Positions 50,301-59,463 of a DNA stretch of 64,000 nucleotides are shown here, in pieces (positions within the stretch are counted from its first letter, which is position 1; each line of letters opens with the position of its first letter). Source of the DNA: Xylogone sp. PMI_703. Its lineage: Eukaryota; Ascomycota; Leotiomycetes. The stretch spans positions 62,001 through 126,000 of the forward strand of contig JAJTUQ010000016.1 of assembly GCA_021399445.1 (NCBI GenBank). The letters are read 5' to 3'. Both the position numbers and the translations under genes were made by a program. Under the pieces are notes generated by a model, which worked only from the letters and a program-made list of their open reading frames with translations, was not told the origin of the DNA and made no database searches.

Positions 50301-52196
50301 ACAAAAGAAGAACGCCTTCTGCAGTCCATTTGGTCATTGATCCTTGACCTCCCTCAGAAGAATATTGGGCTGGAAAGTTCATTTCTACAGCTAGGAGGAG
50401 ACTCCATACTGGCAATGCAAGTGTCTAGTCGGTGTGGGAAGCAAGGGTATATGGTCAGAGTGGCAGCTTTGTTGACAGCAAGTGAGACGTTAGCGAGCAT
50501 CGCATCAGAGATGGGCCAAGTTGAGTCGAGGAAGAACGAAACTTTTCCATATTCGGCAAAAAGGGAACAGGAAACCCCTGTTACCGTTATTAACAGGCAC
50601 AAAAGCCGATTGTCGCAGCTTCATCAATCTAACGTGTTATTTAGTAGTGAAAATATTGAAAGCCTTGCGCCAGCCACAGATGTGCAAGCCGGAATGCTGG
50701 CTGTAGGTGCAATAGGATCTGATCAAAGCTACCTTATCAACTTCACACTAGATTTCACACCAACACTCGATACCGCAAGGCTTCGGCAGGCATGTCGAGA
50801 AGTAGTACGGAATCATCAGATCCTCAGGACGGTGTTTGTACAGCATGGACCGTCACTCTACCAAGTCGTGCTTAAAACCCTGGTGACGGATTCGGTGGTT
50901 GAATGTCTGGATGAGCAAAAAGAGGCTGATGATTTAAGTGAGGAGAGGCCTCTGGCGCTGTTTCGTCTACTCATTGATGGGCAGCGTTGTCGTGGCCTGC
51001 GCCTCGAGATCCACCATGCGCTTTACGATGCCCTATCGCTGGAACTCATATTCCGCGATGTTGACTCTGCCTACAGGGGAAGTCCATTATCGGATGGGCC
51101 ACAGTTTTGCGATTGGATCATCAATATCAGAAATGAAGACTCTTCGGCAGCTCGGATGTTCTGGCGTGACACGCTGAAAGGAGCAACCATGCCCTACATC
51201 ATTCCCCAGTGTGTGGGAGGCATACGAGGCTACCCACTCAATGAAAGTGTCAAAATTAACATACCTTTGAAAACCCTGCACACTTCGTACGGCACACCGT
51301 CCAGCGTAATGAAAACAGCTTGGGCGATTGTCGTGTCCCAAGCCCTAGGGACACATGATGTGGTGTTTGGCGAGGTCAGTGCTAATCGCTATATGGGGAT
51401 GCCTGGTGTTATTGAAGTCAAAGGGCCTTGCGTTAACAACGTGCCAGTCCGCGTTTGTTTTGAAGATACATGCATACTAGGAAGTTTAATAAAGCAGGTA
51501 CATGAACAGTCAATTGCCAGCTTGCCATATCACCATCTTGAAATATCCTCGCTTATCAAAGATTGTACATCGTGGCCTCCGTGGACACGATTCAGCTCAG
51601 CTCTGTCGTATCAGAACCACGGATCTCTGAATAGCTCCGTGAGTATTGGTGACGCAAAAGGGGTTCTCTCCATCCAGGGCAACTTGGGAGACTCAGCTGA
51701 CATCTGGATCCTGGCAACACCAGGGGCAGCGGAGCTGGAGGTGGAAGTCAGGTTCTCGTCGCAAATCCTCTCCTCGCGGCAAGCTAAGTGGATTACACAA
51801 GCATTGCGAGACACTCTAGAAGCTATTTCGTCATCTCTGGATGAGCCTCTGAGCAAGTTTAAAACTTCTTTAAAGGCATCTGTCGGTTCTTATGCGGCGT
51901 CAGAGGAACCTCCCATATCATCTTTTCCGGACTTGAATACCTCCTCTCATGATCCCTCAGGTGAGGTTGAAGATATTGTTGCAAAGGCCTGGGCAGAGAT
52001 CGGACTATTACCGAAGCAGACCAGCGATGATTGCTCTATGTTTGACCGAGGCGCAAATATTGTCACGGCCCTACTGTTGTCGCAATATTACCGCCTCTTA
52101 GATATCGAGCACCTTGGCGTAGAGCAAATATTTCGGAATCATAACTTCTACAGTCAGGCACGTCTGATAACCTCGAAAATAGCAGTGAAGACGTGA
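47331..52196 (+). CDS. Monomodular NRPS, C-A-T-C plus degenerate terminal T
   Basis: Single exon, 1621 aa from the first in-frame ATG (47331); the frame is open to 47202 but only from GTG. C1: HHAAMDFW at about 150. A domain: FTSGSTGTPKG at about 605 (A3), NGWGPCEAS (A5), YRTGDLARY (A7) and ASAKLDR (A10, G changed to A). T1: LGGDSI with Ser about 1025. C2: HHALYDALS at about 1228. The C-terminus ends in a T-like fold where LGGDSI has become DRGANIV; the phosphopantetheine Ser is Asn1576. One amino acid can therefore be activated and loaded. C1 at the very N-terminus suits acceptance of the polyketide from the PKS ACP in trans. C2 with no working carrier after it suits product release. The aligned specificity residues read D-V-G-W-L-I-G-V-L-K by eye; the substrate is not assigned. 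Confidence 0.93.
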   Translation: MSPTIVMSRDEVDETTLAEIAEVCDISIDHIEDVFACTHLQIASMADSALSARASQYQYVLSLGLSVDTGQLCGAMSQVVMLNAILRTRLVDCKLGLLQIVTNNEHETQCYSSSEDISQYLRREKERPFYLGMPLFRSAIMGRNLVLTVHHAAMDFWSLTPLLGDLMTCYYGRQPEKRPSFKQFVSYCMGIDDSQAKSFWASRFRGTPTIFPKVRPGYVPTVTLKLEKQIKLEHIGTKVLLAQVPTYIEASWALTAGAYSGSDSVAYGLVLSGRSPTLLAGVQTTLGPTIVTIPVQADLRRGLTVEALLKDRSASLRQLQASPALQYGLAKICNLSEAAQSAAAFQTLLNIRSRIETEESKDLEYIYSDDPQPHFALVMSFNFIPNGILLEASSDPDVICEIQLKRILRQFENTLQSMVKADPQTKAEQLQLINAHDYTEILNWNSSIPDPSDRCVHEVFTSQARVHPDALAVEAGDGSATYKKLDEVSNQLARELRRRNVSVGCLVGFMFEKSFWNIVSILAIMKAGGVCIPIEIADPLDRKANIISSAGINIVLTSATGYQDAIKLAPDVLVVSKESIERLQEPVTPLNECTVQPEDLAYIIFTSGSTGTPKGAMLEHRGLVSSLGSIRSRVGWQQGCRVLQFAAHVWDVSIGEIIGTLMFGGCVCIPSFDTRQSNLIGFINLSRIELAWLTPTVLRTISPDEVPGLKMLLCIGEPISSHAAKIWGRALCLFNGWGPCEASVLSAIARLTPDSCYPETIGTPTGCAIWIANAADVNKLAPIGATGELLIEGPGVARGYLNNKAQSAIAFITSPSWAPTRDRPLRRIYRTGDLARYNPDGSLAFVGRRDNQIKVRGQRFELGELENVLSSCEEVKDICAVPQISAGRTELVAVICLEDPELPNQKILQELPESCTERVVQQLRAVREIARSKLPAFMVPTVWLAVEAMPSTASAKLDRVAIRDWLKPKNLSAAKADLDSQLTLMLTLPSTKEERLLQSIWSLILDLPQKNIGLESSFLQLGGDSILAMQVSSRCGKQGYMVRVAALLTASETLASIASEMGQVESRKNETFPYSAKREQETPVTVINRHKSRLSQLHQSNVLFSSENIESLAPATDVQAGMLAVGAIGSDQSYLINFTLDFTPTLDTARLRQACREVVRNHQILRTVFVQHGPSLYQVVLKTLVTDSVVECLDEQKEADDLSEERPLALFRLLIDGQRCRGLRLEIHHALYDALSLELIFRDVDSAYRGSPLSDGPQFCDWIINIRNEDSSAARMFWRDTLKGATMPYIIPQCVGGIRGYPLNESVKINIPLKTLHTSYGTPSSVMKTAWAIVVSQALGTHDVVFGEVSANRYMGMPGVIEVKGPCVNNVPVRVCFEDTCILGSLIKQVHEQSIASLPYHHLEISSLIKDCTSWPPWTRFSSALSYQNHGSLNSSVSIGDAKGVLSIQGNLGDSADIWILATPGAAELEVEVRFSSQILSSRQAKWITQALRDTLEAISSSLDEPLSKFKTSLKASVGSYAASEEPPISSFPDLNTSSHDPSGEVEDIVAKAWAEIGLLPKQTSDDCSMFDRGANIVTALLLSQYYRLLDIEHLGVEQIFRNHNFYSQARLITSKIAVKT

Positions 52197-53332
52197 AATA
52201 TGCTATAATCAAAGTTGATTTCAATATAATATCAGTGGCAGTAAACAAGGTAAGATTGGATCCTGCGAATGTGTTTAACTCTGTCCATACTTGCGCATAA
52301 CTCCAAATAACATGCGATTATATCAGTTTGCGAGAAACTTGATTTTAAACGTGAAAGGAAGTTTGGCTGGCGAATTTGTTAGCTTCTAATTACCACGCTC
52401 TAAATTGTTTATCCAGACTTAGATTATAAAGATCACATGTTCACTGCTGCCAATTGTCTGCTAACCGATCTATTTTTCTATTCTCTCCTCTGGAAGCATT
52501 GCCAAAGCTTCTGCTCGATGTTGTACGGAAAGAACCCAGAGAAAATCTCGGGGTTCCGTTTAGTGACAAGGGTATGCAGCTCCAGGTGGAAGGTTATGAC
52601 TCCGTAGCAGTATTATCCAATTCCTTATCCTGTAGGTTACTTCCAGATAATCTCACTCCCGCAATGTGCTCCCCTCTACAGCCAACAAGAATGTGGTTAC
52701 GCTTATCTTCCCGTCGAAATTCTCATCCCGAAATTATTCAGTAAAGACCCGAGATACGTTTCGTTAATAAGTCTAGTTTTGCTAACGTTCCCTTCAGGGG
52801 TAAGATAGTTTATCAAAAATCTAACAGTATATAGAGTACTCAAGTACTATTGTGAAGAAAATGGGACGAATTGCTCATCTATCCTTGCTCATCAGCAGCA
52901 ATTAGAGGAAGGTATACCAGTCGATAATGTCAGCAACGCCTCATATAACTAACAAAAAGCAGTAAAGTAATAAGGAAACTAGCACCAGCCCGACCCTCAG
53001 TAATATTTCCATTCAACAATGGCCCAGCAACAGGGGAATATTCTTGGTAGTGATGCCCCGTTGAGATGCTTGATAGATTATTAATGTTGGTCCTTTGACC
53101 GAGGTAGTGATTAGTAACTATGTGCCAGACCATAGCTAGTACGAGCCGCGATTTAGCCCTTGGGACGATTACCAGATGCGGAGAATATGATTACTATCAA
53201 GTCTGCCACAAGACTTGGATATAATCACAGATTTTGCATCTATATCAGCAGTAGCTTATAAGATTGCACATTTCCTGAATTCTCGCCAATAGTCATCATA
53301 TATTTCAGAACCATAGAACTCCAAATCGCAAT
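52197..53332. other. Intergenic stretch, no supported gene
   Basis: About 1.1 kb between the NRPS and the NmrA-like gene. A 96-codon plus-strand frame at 52454-52744 has no family resemblance. The stretch may mark the right edge of the core cluster. Confidence 0.45.
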
Positions 53333-54427
53333 ATGTCTAAAGTTATACTTGTTATTGGAGGCACCGGAGCCCAGGGATTTGTTGTAATCAAGGCCCTGGC
53401 GAACAGCAACTCATCCTTCGTATTTCGAGTTCTTTCGCGTGATCCAGATAATGCGAGAGTGAAAGCCCAGTTTAAGGGTCTTCCAATAGAATTTGTCAAA
53501 GGTATAATACAAGTCTCATTTATTATTGATCGACTCTTTGCTTGATGCTAATATCATGGTCCACCACTAGGCTCTTTCACTGATATAGCTGTTGTAAGGA
53601 ATGCCCTTAGTGGCTGTTATGCGACATTCGTAAATATAGATGGTTTCTCTGTCAGACCTTATGATGAAGTGGGCTTGGCTATTTCCATCTATGAAGCAGC
53701 CAATAATACGCCTGGTGTTCGTCAATTTGTATGGGGCGGCTTGGACTATGTCCTGAAGGTCGGAAAATTCAACCCCAAGTACGGCGCCTACCACGCAAAC
53801 GCAAAGGGCAGATTCAGCGACTACTTACGAAGTCAGCCCTCTCCCTCCGCCACTGGGCTGGAATGGACGATCTTCGATAGTCTTCCGTATACTGATATGT
53901 TTCAAGGCGGACTCATACAACCAACTATATCTGCCGGTGGCACACGCATCTTCGCGTACCCCCTCAGTGAGACTGCGCGTCTGCCACTTATTACACTTGA
54001 AGATTTGGGGGCTTTCGCCAAACTCATCTTCATCGATCCGAAAAGGTGGTCTGGTAAAACGTTTAGCGCAGGATCACACTATGTTACCGGTCCTGAGATT
54101 GCCCAAACGTTCACTCGCGTCACTGGCTTGGCCGCAAAATACGAGACCATAACTCACGAGGAATGGGCTATTAGGTGGGGCACTTCTGCTAAATTACCAT
54201 ACTCGACTTCAGATCCCAAAGGTCCTACTATGGCAGAAAACTTTGCGATGTTGTGGCCTGTATTCGAAGATGGCTTGTTTAAGCGGGATATTGAAGCATT
54301 AAGACAACTACATCCAGGACTGGAGAGTCTGGAAGATTGGATGCGGAGGACCAACTATGATGGAAATATAAAGCCAGTCTTAAAGAAAGGGATCGATATG
54401 ATAGATAAAATGAGGCATAGAATTTGA
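53333..54427 (+). CDS. NmrA-like NAD(P)-binding protein
   Basis: Two exons: 53333-53501 and 53571-54427, intron 69 bp, about 341 aa. The N-terminal Rossmann motif VIGGTGAQGFVVIKAL is followed by VLSRDPDNARVK, then FVKGSFTDIAVVRNALSGCYATFVN across the splice, then VRQFVWGGLDY and EWTIFDSLPYTDMF. This is the atypical SDR/NmrA group, which lacks the YxxxK pair and includes redox-sensing regulators and isoflavone-reductase-like enzymes. The protein seems complete. It sits 1.1 kb downstream of the NRPS on the same strand, so it may be regulatory or enzymatic for the cluster; the sequence does not decide which. Confidence 0.88.
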
Positions 54428-54475
54428 TCAAGCACCTTGGAAACTGGAAGCTTATTACCACGCCCAAGGTTATGT

Positions 54476-54683
54476 TGTTGGGTACATAGAGTGGTTGTAT
54501 ACAAACCACATGATATATAATAAGCACAAGCTGTGCTTACTACTTGCCACGCTCGTAGGAGGGGTGTGTTCGCACCCCTTACGCTCGTGTTAGTGCAATT
54601 CGATTTCAGCTCCATACAAGGCGCAATGACCCGAATTTGTAGATGTTTGGTTAGTAGCCTCTTATTGCTCTGAATCGAGTACA
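54476..54683. mobile_element. Candidate solo LTR, about 208 bp
   Basis: The element begins TGTTGGGTAC and ends GAGTACA (TG..CA ends, 3-bp TGT/ACA inversion). The 4-bp sequence ATGT lies directly before it (54472-54475) and after it (54684-54687), as expected for a target duplication. Inside are two hairpins, AAGCACA-AGC-TGTGCTT and GGGGTGTG-TT-CGCACCCC. No internal retroelement ORF is nearby, so it would be a solo LTR. It is 48 bp past the NmrA stop. Confidence 0.45.
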
Positions 54684-54928
54684 ATGTTCTATCTGCATCT
54701 GTAAATATTGGAGAATGGGCTATAATATATACAGTGTGCAAGTCAGCAGTGATCTTCTGTGGATAGGAATGCAGATAGACATAAAGTCACCTGAAGTTGA
54801 GCATTTGATATAGATGAAGGAATTGATTTCTCCTCACCATTGATATGGATAGATTCTTTCATCGTGTGGTGTGAGGACAAAGTAGGTCCATAACATCCAT
54901 GTCAAGGTTGAAAGAGCATTTCATCTAA

Positions 54929-55490
54929 AGCTTGAAACTGGGTATTGCAGTCAGCCAAGCAAAATGTGAATTTCTCATGAACGAGATAAGACTTGACGCC
55001 GCAATCAATTACAAGGACCAAGCCTGGATAGAGAAATTGGAAGCAGCAATGTTGCCAAGTTATATCGATGTTTATTTTGATAACGTTGATGGTGAGGTTT
55101 TGGATGGCTGCCTCGGACTGGCCGCTCGAAATGCTCGGTTCACCCTCTGCGGAAATATCAGTCAGTATAACGTGGCAAAGCTGTAAGGACGCGGTAATAT
55201 AATCCAGGTGATTGTAGGTATGCCCTATTTCTCCCCATGTTTTGCTTGCTGACTACCTTTGTTATTATGTTAGACCCAACGAATTACCATGAAAGGTTTT
55301 ATTGTCTTCGATTATATTCCGCAATTCTCGAAAGCTCTAGAGGAGCTATAGCAGTGGTTACAAGAAGGCCGAATCCAAAGAAAGGAATATATCATTTCAA
55401 GTGGCCTAAAAGCTGTGCCTCAAGGCCTAGTTAGTTTGTTTGCTGGCGTAAATACAGGAAAGATGATGGTGGAAATAGCCCCTTTGTCAG
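54929..55490 (+). pseudogene. Zinc-type alcohol dehydrogenase/enone reductase pseudogene (MDR)
   Basis: This is the C-terminal half of an NADP-dependent medium-chain reductase of the leukotriene B4 dehydrogenase/double-bond reductase type. Readable in order are KCEFLMNEIRLDAAINYKD, YIDVYFDNVDGEVLD, CGNISQYN, then after an apparent intron (about 55217-55273) MKGFIVFDYIPQFSKALEEL, IQRKEYIISSGLKAVPQ and SLFAGVNTGKMMVEI. The frame has a TAA at 55184-55186 and a TAG at 55349-55351. The N-terminal half with the GroES fold and cofactor glycine motif is absent; upstream is the candidate LTR. The family reduces alpha,beta-unsaturated carbonyls; this copy cannot be functional. Confidence 0.8.
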
Positions 55491-56050
55491 AAGCTCTTTA
55501 GAGCAGCAAGCGTTTTTGCTTATTTCATTTTGGTAGTATTCAAAGCTCAAGGATAGTAGACTTCTATGCTAAACAATTTTTTAGCTATTCAGTTACTCTC
55601 TATACATAGAAGTGATTTTTCCAGATGGTAAGTTTACTGTGCAAATGCTAAGATCTCCTGATTCATCCAAGAATGTGTCATACATTTCTCTAGTATTTCA
55701 GGAACAGAGGGTGGGAGCATAACACAAGAACGTGTGCGAGGCCAGAAAATAAGGCTGGAAAAGGAGAGCATGCTATGCAGTGGAGAAAAGAGCAGGACGT
55801 AGATGTCATAACGGAAGGGTTGGACGACAAGGTGGAAGCACAAGTGCGACGTGAAGCTGTTGGGGATAGCAACCTTAATACAGATAATAATAGTAAGTTT
55901 CATTATTATCCAGTGATGAGTTTGAGGAAATGGAATTATAGGAGCTGGAGATATTATAAATAGTTTTGAATGGCGATCTAGTGAATATAAATTACTTTGG
56001 GGCTGGTTTACTAAATTGCCGATAAAACATAAAGCAAGACTATTGTCATC
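55491..56050. other. Intergenic stretch, no supported gene
   Basis: About 560 bp. A short frame at 55775-55963 plus and overlapping minus frames at 55634-55903 have no recognisable motif. Confidence 0.45.
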
Positions 56051-57585
56051 TTACGAACTATCTCTCATTTTCCCAGATCGTTCTAGTCGCCCATATATGG
56101 CAGATTCAAAAATCGCAAAGTATTTGTTTGACTTCGGATCTCCTGGGGGGATTAGCGCACTCATATAAGCTCCAGATATTCCTTTGTAGCGATCAATCCA
56201 CCAGGTTAAATTCGGTAGGCCAAACCAGCATAGACTTCCCTTTGCTCGGCCTGTGGGAAGATCAATCAAATTGAGAAGCCCCCCAAGGCCCCAGCTCATC
56301 TCGTGTCCCTGTGGTAGACCGCCCCCTAACACATTGTTGACTTCGGGGATCAATGGCGCTTTAGCTAAAGCACTCTTAGAAGCGTCGCTCAGTTGTGGCC
56401 GAAACATCATATCCACAGTATCAGCTTTGAGGAACACCGTATCATTAGCACAGAGGCTATCAAGAACTTTCTGAAAGTCATGAGCGTTGGAATGGAGACC
56501 TGCTCCTCCACAATCACCGTCCCGGTTTTCGTGCCATACTGGAGCATCTGTATACACGACTTCGCCATCCGGATTAGGCGAAGTGCCAAACAATGAATGA
56601 ATACCGCCCTCTCGACGAGACATAGCCGGCATCCGAGCCCGCAGATCCAGTCGATCGTTGATTCGGAACGTTGTACTTGTCATGTTCAATCGTGACCAAA
56701 TATTCTGCCTCATGTATTCCTCCAGTGAGATGTTATTAGCACGCTCAACCATTACGCCTGCCCAGTCGACACCAGCACCGTAGTCCCAGGATGTACCTAG
56801 CTCAAACAAGAGCGGGTAGTCATAGGCTTCGACGACCGAGCCGGACCTGGTTAGCGCTATGGACCGACCTTGTAGTTCACGATATTTGGCAAGAAGTGGA
56901 TTGAAACTAGGACGTTGTTAGCACATCTACCTAGCATAAACTTAGTAACATACTGGTCGTACGAGATGCCACTAGAATGTGAAAGATGGTGGCTGTATAA
57001 GACAAGATATGCTTTTAGCAATCCAATCATTCTGAAATCAGAATTCAGGGCTACTGACCGTAAAGTGATCGGCTTTGTGGACTTGGTGAGAATTGATTTC
57101 CCATTTTGACTAATACCCGTAAGAATATCTTTGTATCTGAATTCAGGCAATATTCGAGTCACGTCTTCATCAAGGCTGAACAAACCCCGCTCAACGCATT
57201 GTAGAGCTGCTACCGTTGTAATCAATTTTGTGCAGGATGCGATCCAAAATACAGCGTCTGGGCTGATATTGTCGCTAATAGAAGAATTCAGTGTATGTGG
57301 TCCGATTGCTTTGGAATACCGAAAGTTGCCTATTCCGAGTGTCAGTAAAGGCACTACAATTAATGATTTGGATTATAAAGTTTATGTGGCAAATAAGAAT
57401 CCGTTGGCGATTATCCATTGCGCATTGCAAAACGTATGTGTATGCTTATGTGTGAGCGGTGGGATGTTCGAGAATGGTTTATAGGTAGGAGGGAAAGTAC
57501 CTGAAGCGCTATGCGCGGTAAGTACTACTCCCGGGAGTTCTCTAGCTGCACGTGCTATTTCAAAGGAGCGCTCAACACCTTCCAT
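56051..57585 (-). CDS. Beta-lactamase-fold transesterase, LovD/EstB-like
   Basis: Four exons: 57501-57585, 57059-57329, 56954-56992 and 56051-56906, with introns of 171, 66 and 47 bp, all in phase, about 416 aa, close to the length of LovD-type acyltransferases. Catalytic elements are FWIASCTKL (Ser60-x-x-Lys63) and the Tyr in SWDYGAGVDWAG (Tyr174); the Ser-Tyr spacing resembles LovD. HLLSHSSGISYD-type context lies across a splice, and GDCGGAGLHSNAHDF follows. Members are esterases or acyltransferases; LovD transfers an acyl chain made by a highly reducing PKS to a hydroxyl. Its proximity to an HR-PKS lacking a thioesterase makes an acyl-transfer role attractive, but it lies 3.9 kb past the NRPS, beyond an NmrA gene and pseudogene, so membership is uncertain. 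Confidence 0.88.
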
Positions 57586-58769
57586 AATAACACGTATTGA
57601 GTTTTTCTCCGGCAGATTGTTCTACCGCTGGAGAGTTGCATTATTGTAGGGATCGTATTACTATTTATAAGCTTTAGAAGTAGCGAGATTCATTACTTGA
57701 GAGTGATGGTTTATCCCTTGAGGGAGGGGAGGAAGCTGATCCTCCGGATAGAAAAAGCGGCAAATAAGCTCGGTAATGAAGGATGACTTAAGATGGACGA
57801 ATCCATGGAATAGTATGTTGCTAGAACCTAGAACAGACGATAAAGCTCTGTTGGCGGATAGGTCTTACCGTCCAGTAATCCTATACGACGAGAGGCTATG
57901 ACAATACATACAATCCGGCCCAAGAGTCAATGTGGCCTAGTAGAGCATATCTTCATCGCTATTATAATTGTAATTTGATATTTGCCTACGTGAGAGCTAC
58001 ACTGTGTCTTTTCCAGGAATATCCCACATCTGTATGAGCCAGAAATTATTATCCCCCCTCCTTTGGCCATCCTCCCCCAAAACTTATTTTCCTTCTAAAA
58101 TATAGGAGCCCTAACTCAACACATTTTCTTCCTAGCTGGTTTCAGTCCCCGTACGGCCATTCAGGTAAGAGTGCGTACAAAGTCATAGACAAAGTCAAAC
58201 GGTTGTCGTCATAACCATTCTCATCCGAAGCATCTCAGAAATCATACCGGCTCATCAATGCGGCAACACACCAAAATCCCTTGCGTGACCTCTGTACTGA
58301 AACCGCTACGCAAATCTCCACGTTAGGTCATATATATGGCGTCCAACCAAATCAAGGCATTCCAAGACTCCGCATCCTCGGATGGGACAACGGTAGATAA
58401 TCTGCCGGTATTATCAAATCTAACCCCCTATCTTCTCCTCAATTCTGCATAAATCCGACACTTTCCCCGCACCCAGAATCTGTCTCTAGATATCAGTCAA
58501 GGCAGTTATTGTTGAGTATCTGTGGGCAGCTCGGCACCAGAAAGCGTGGAATGTGAATTAGTTTAATAATGATGAATATTCTACGAGTATTTAAATGGTA
58601 CGCCCTTCCATCTGGTAAAAACAATCATCTAGGATAAAAATCATATATTTTACAGTCCCGAAAGACATCAGTCTCCTTAACAGTGTGCGAACCTTGTCAA
58701 ATATATACGTAACGATTCCATTCCTATCAAAAGGCCCAGTACGCCCTCCAACAGAAGAAATCGGATGCT
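57586..58769. other. Intergenic stretch, no supported gene
   Basis: About 1.2 kb between the divergent LovD-like and acetoacetate decarboxylase-like genes. It is probably a shared promoter region. I see no gene in it. Confidence 0.45.
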
Positions 58770-59463
58770 ATGCCTTTCGGAACCTTGAAAACGGAGACAG
58801 TAGACGCCATCCCACCTCATTCACTCTCTTATTCAGCTGGCAAAACGGAATTTTCAGATCTAGAGGCCCCTGCGTATCAGCTATTTTACGTCAGCCGACG
58901 CGGTCAAACACCTTATCCCTGAAGAACTCGAGATAGAGGATGAGCCTCGAGTTACTCATACTCTATTCAACTGGAGATTTAGTACTATAGGTGCTTATAC
59001 CGAGTTCATGAGCCAAATCGAAGTGACATACAGGGGAGAAAAGCAGAATTACACGCTGGAACTGATCTTAGACAATGACGGCGCCATCTACCTCGGCCGC
59101 AAGCGTTACGGCTTGCCCAAAGTGTTTGGAAAGGTTGTTTTCGATCCATCAGCAACAGTTCCTATTCCATACGGGATGCTGGTTGGTCATGTCGAGCGGC
59201 CCATAGGACGTCCGATCATGCATTTTGGATTCAAACCCGAGGCAAAACTTCATGGCTTGACAAGCCTTCCAGGTCCAGGTGAGAGGATCTTCTCGCTTCG
59301 CGTCGTGCCCAGCCCGACGGTCGGACAACCTCCCGCGATTCGCGAGTTTGTGTCACTGGAGTTCAATATCAAAGAAGCAGAAGTCTGGACGGGGGCTGGA
59401 TCCATCCAGTTCTCTGCTGCATTTGACTTTGACGTTTCCCATAAACTCCCCATCGTTCGATAG
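58770..59463 (+). pseudogene. Acetoacetate decarboxylase-like protein with frameshift
   Basis: The acetoacetate decarboxylase (ADC) fold is clear: ADAVKHLIPEELE, LFNWRFSTIGAYTEFMSQIEV, LILDNDGAIYLGRKRYGLPKVFGKV and RPIMHFGFKPEAKL, stop at 59463. The catalytic-site Lys region is YGLPK. A natural N-terminus (MPFGTLKTE, ATG at 58770) reads through to LEAPAYQLFY in a different frame; the two frames meet at about 58885-58892, offset by one base, and no intron fits. The gene is thus either frameshifted or a base is missing in the sequence. With the offset removed the product would be of normal ADC size. If the start is instead 59008, only 151 aa remain and the N-terminal helix is lost. Confidence 0.7.

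Noticed and set aside
37586..52196. Ochratoxin, fumonisin or emericellamide type cluster
   Set aside because: No halogenase, aminotransferase or acyl-CoA ligase partner and the NRPS architecture differs; no identification made.
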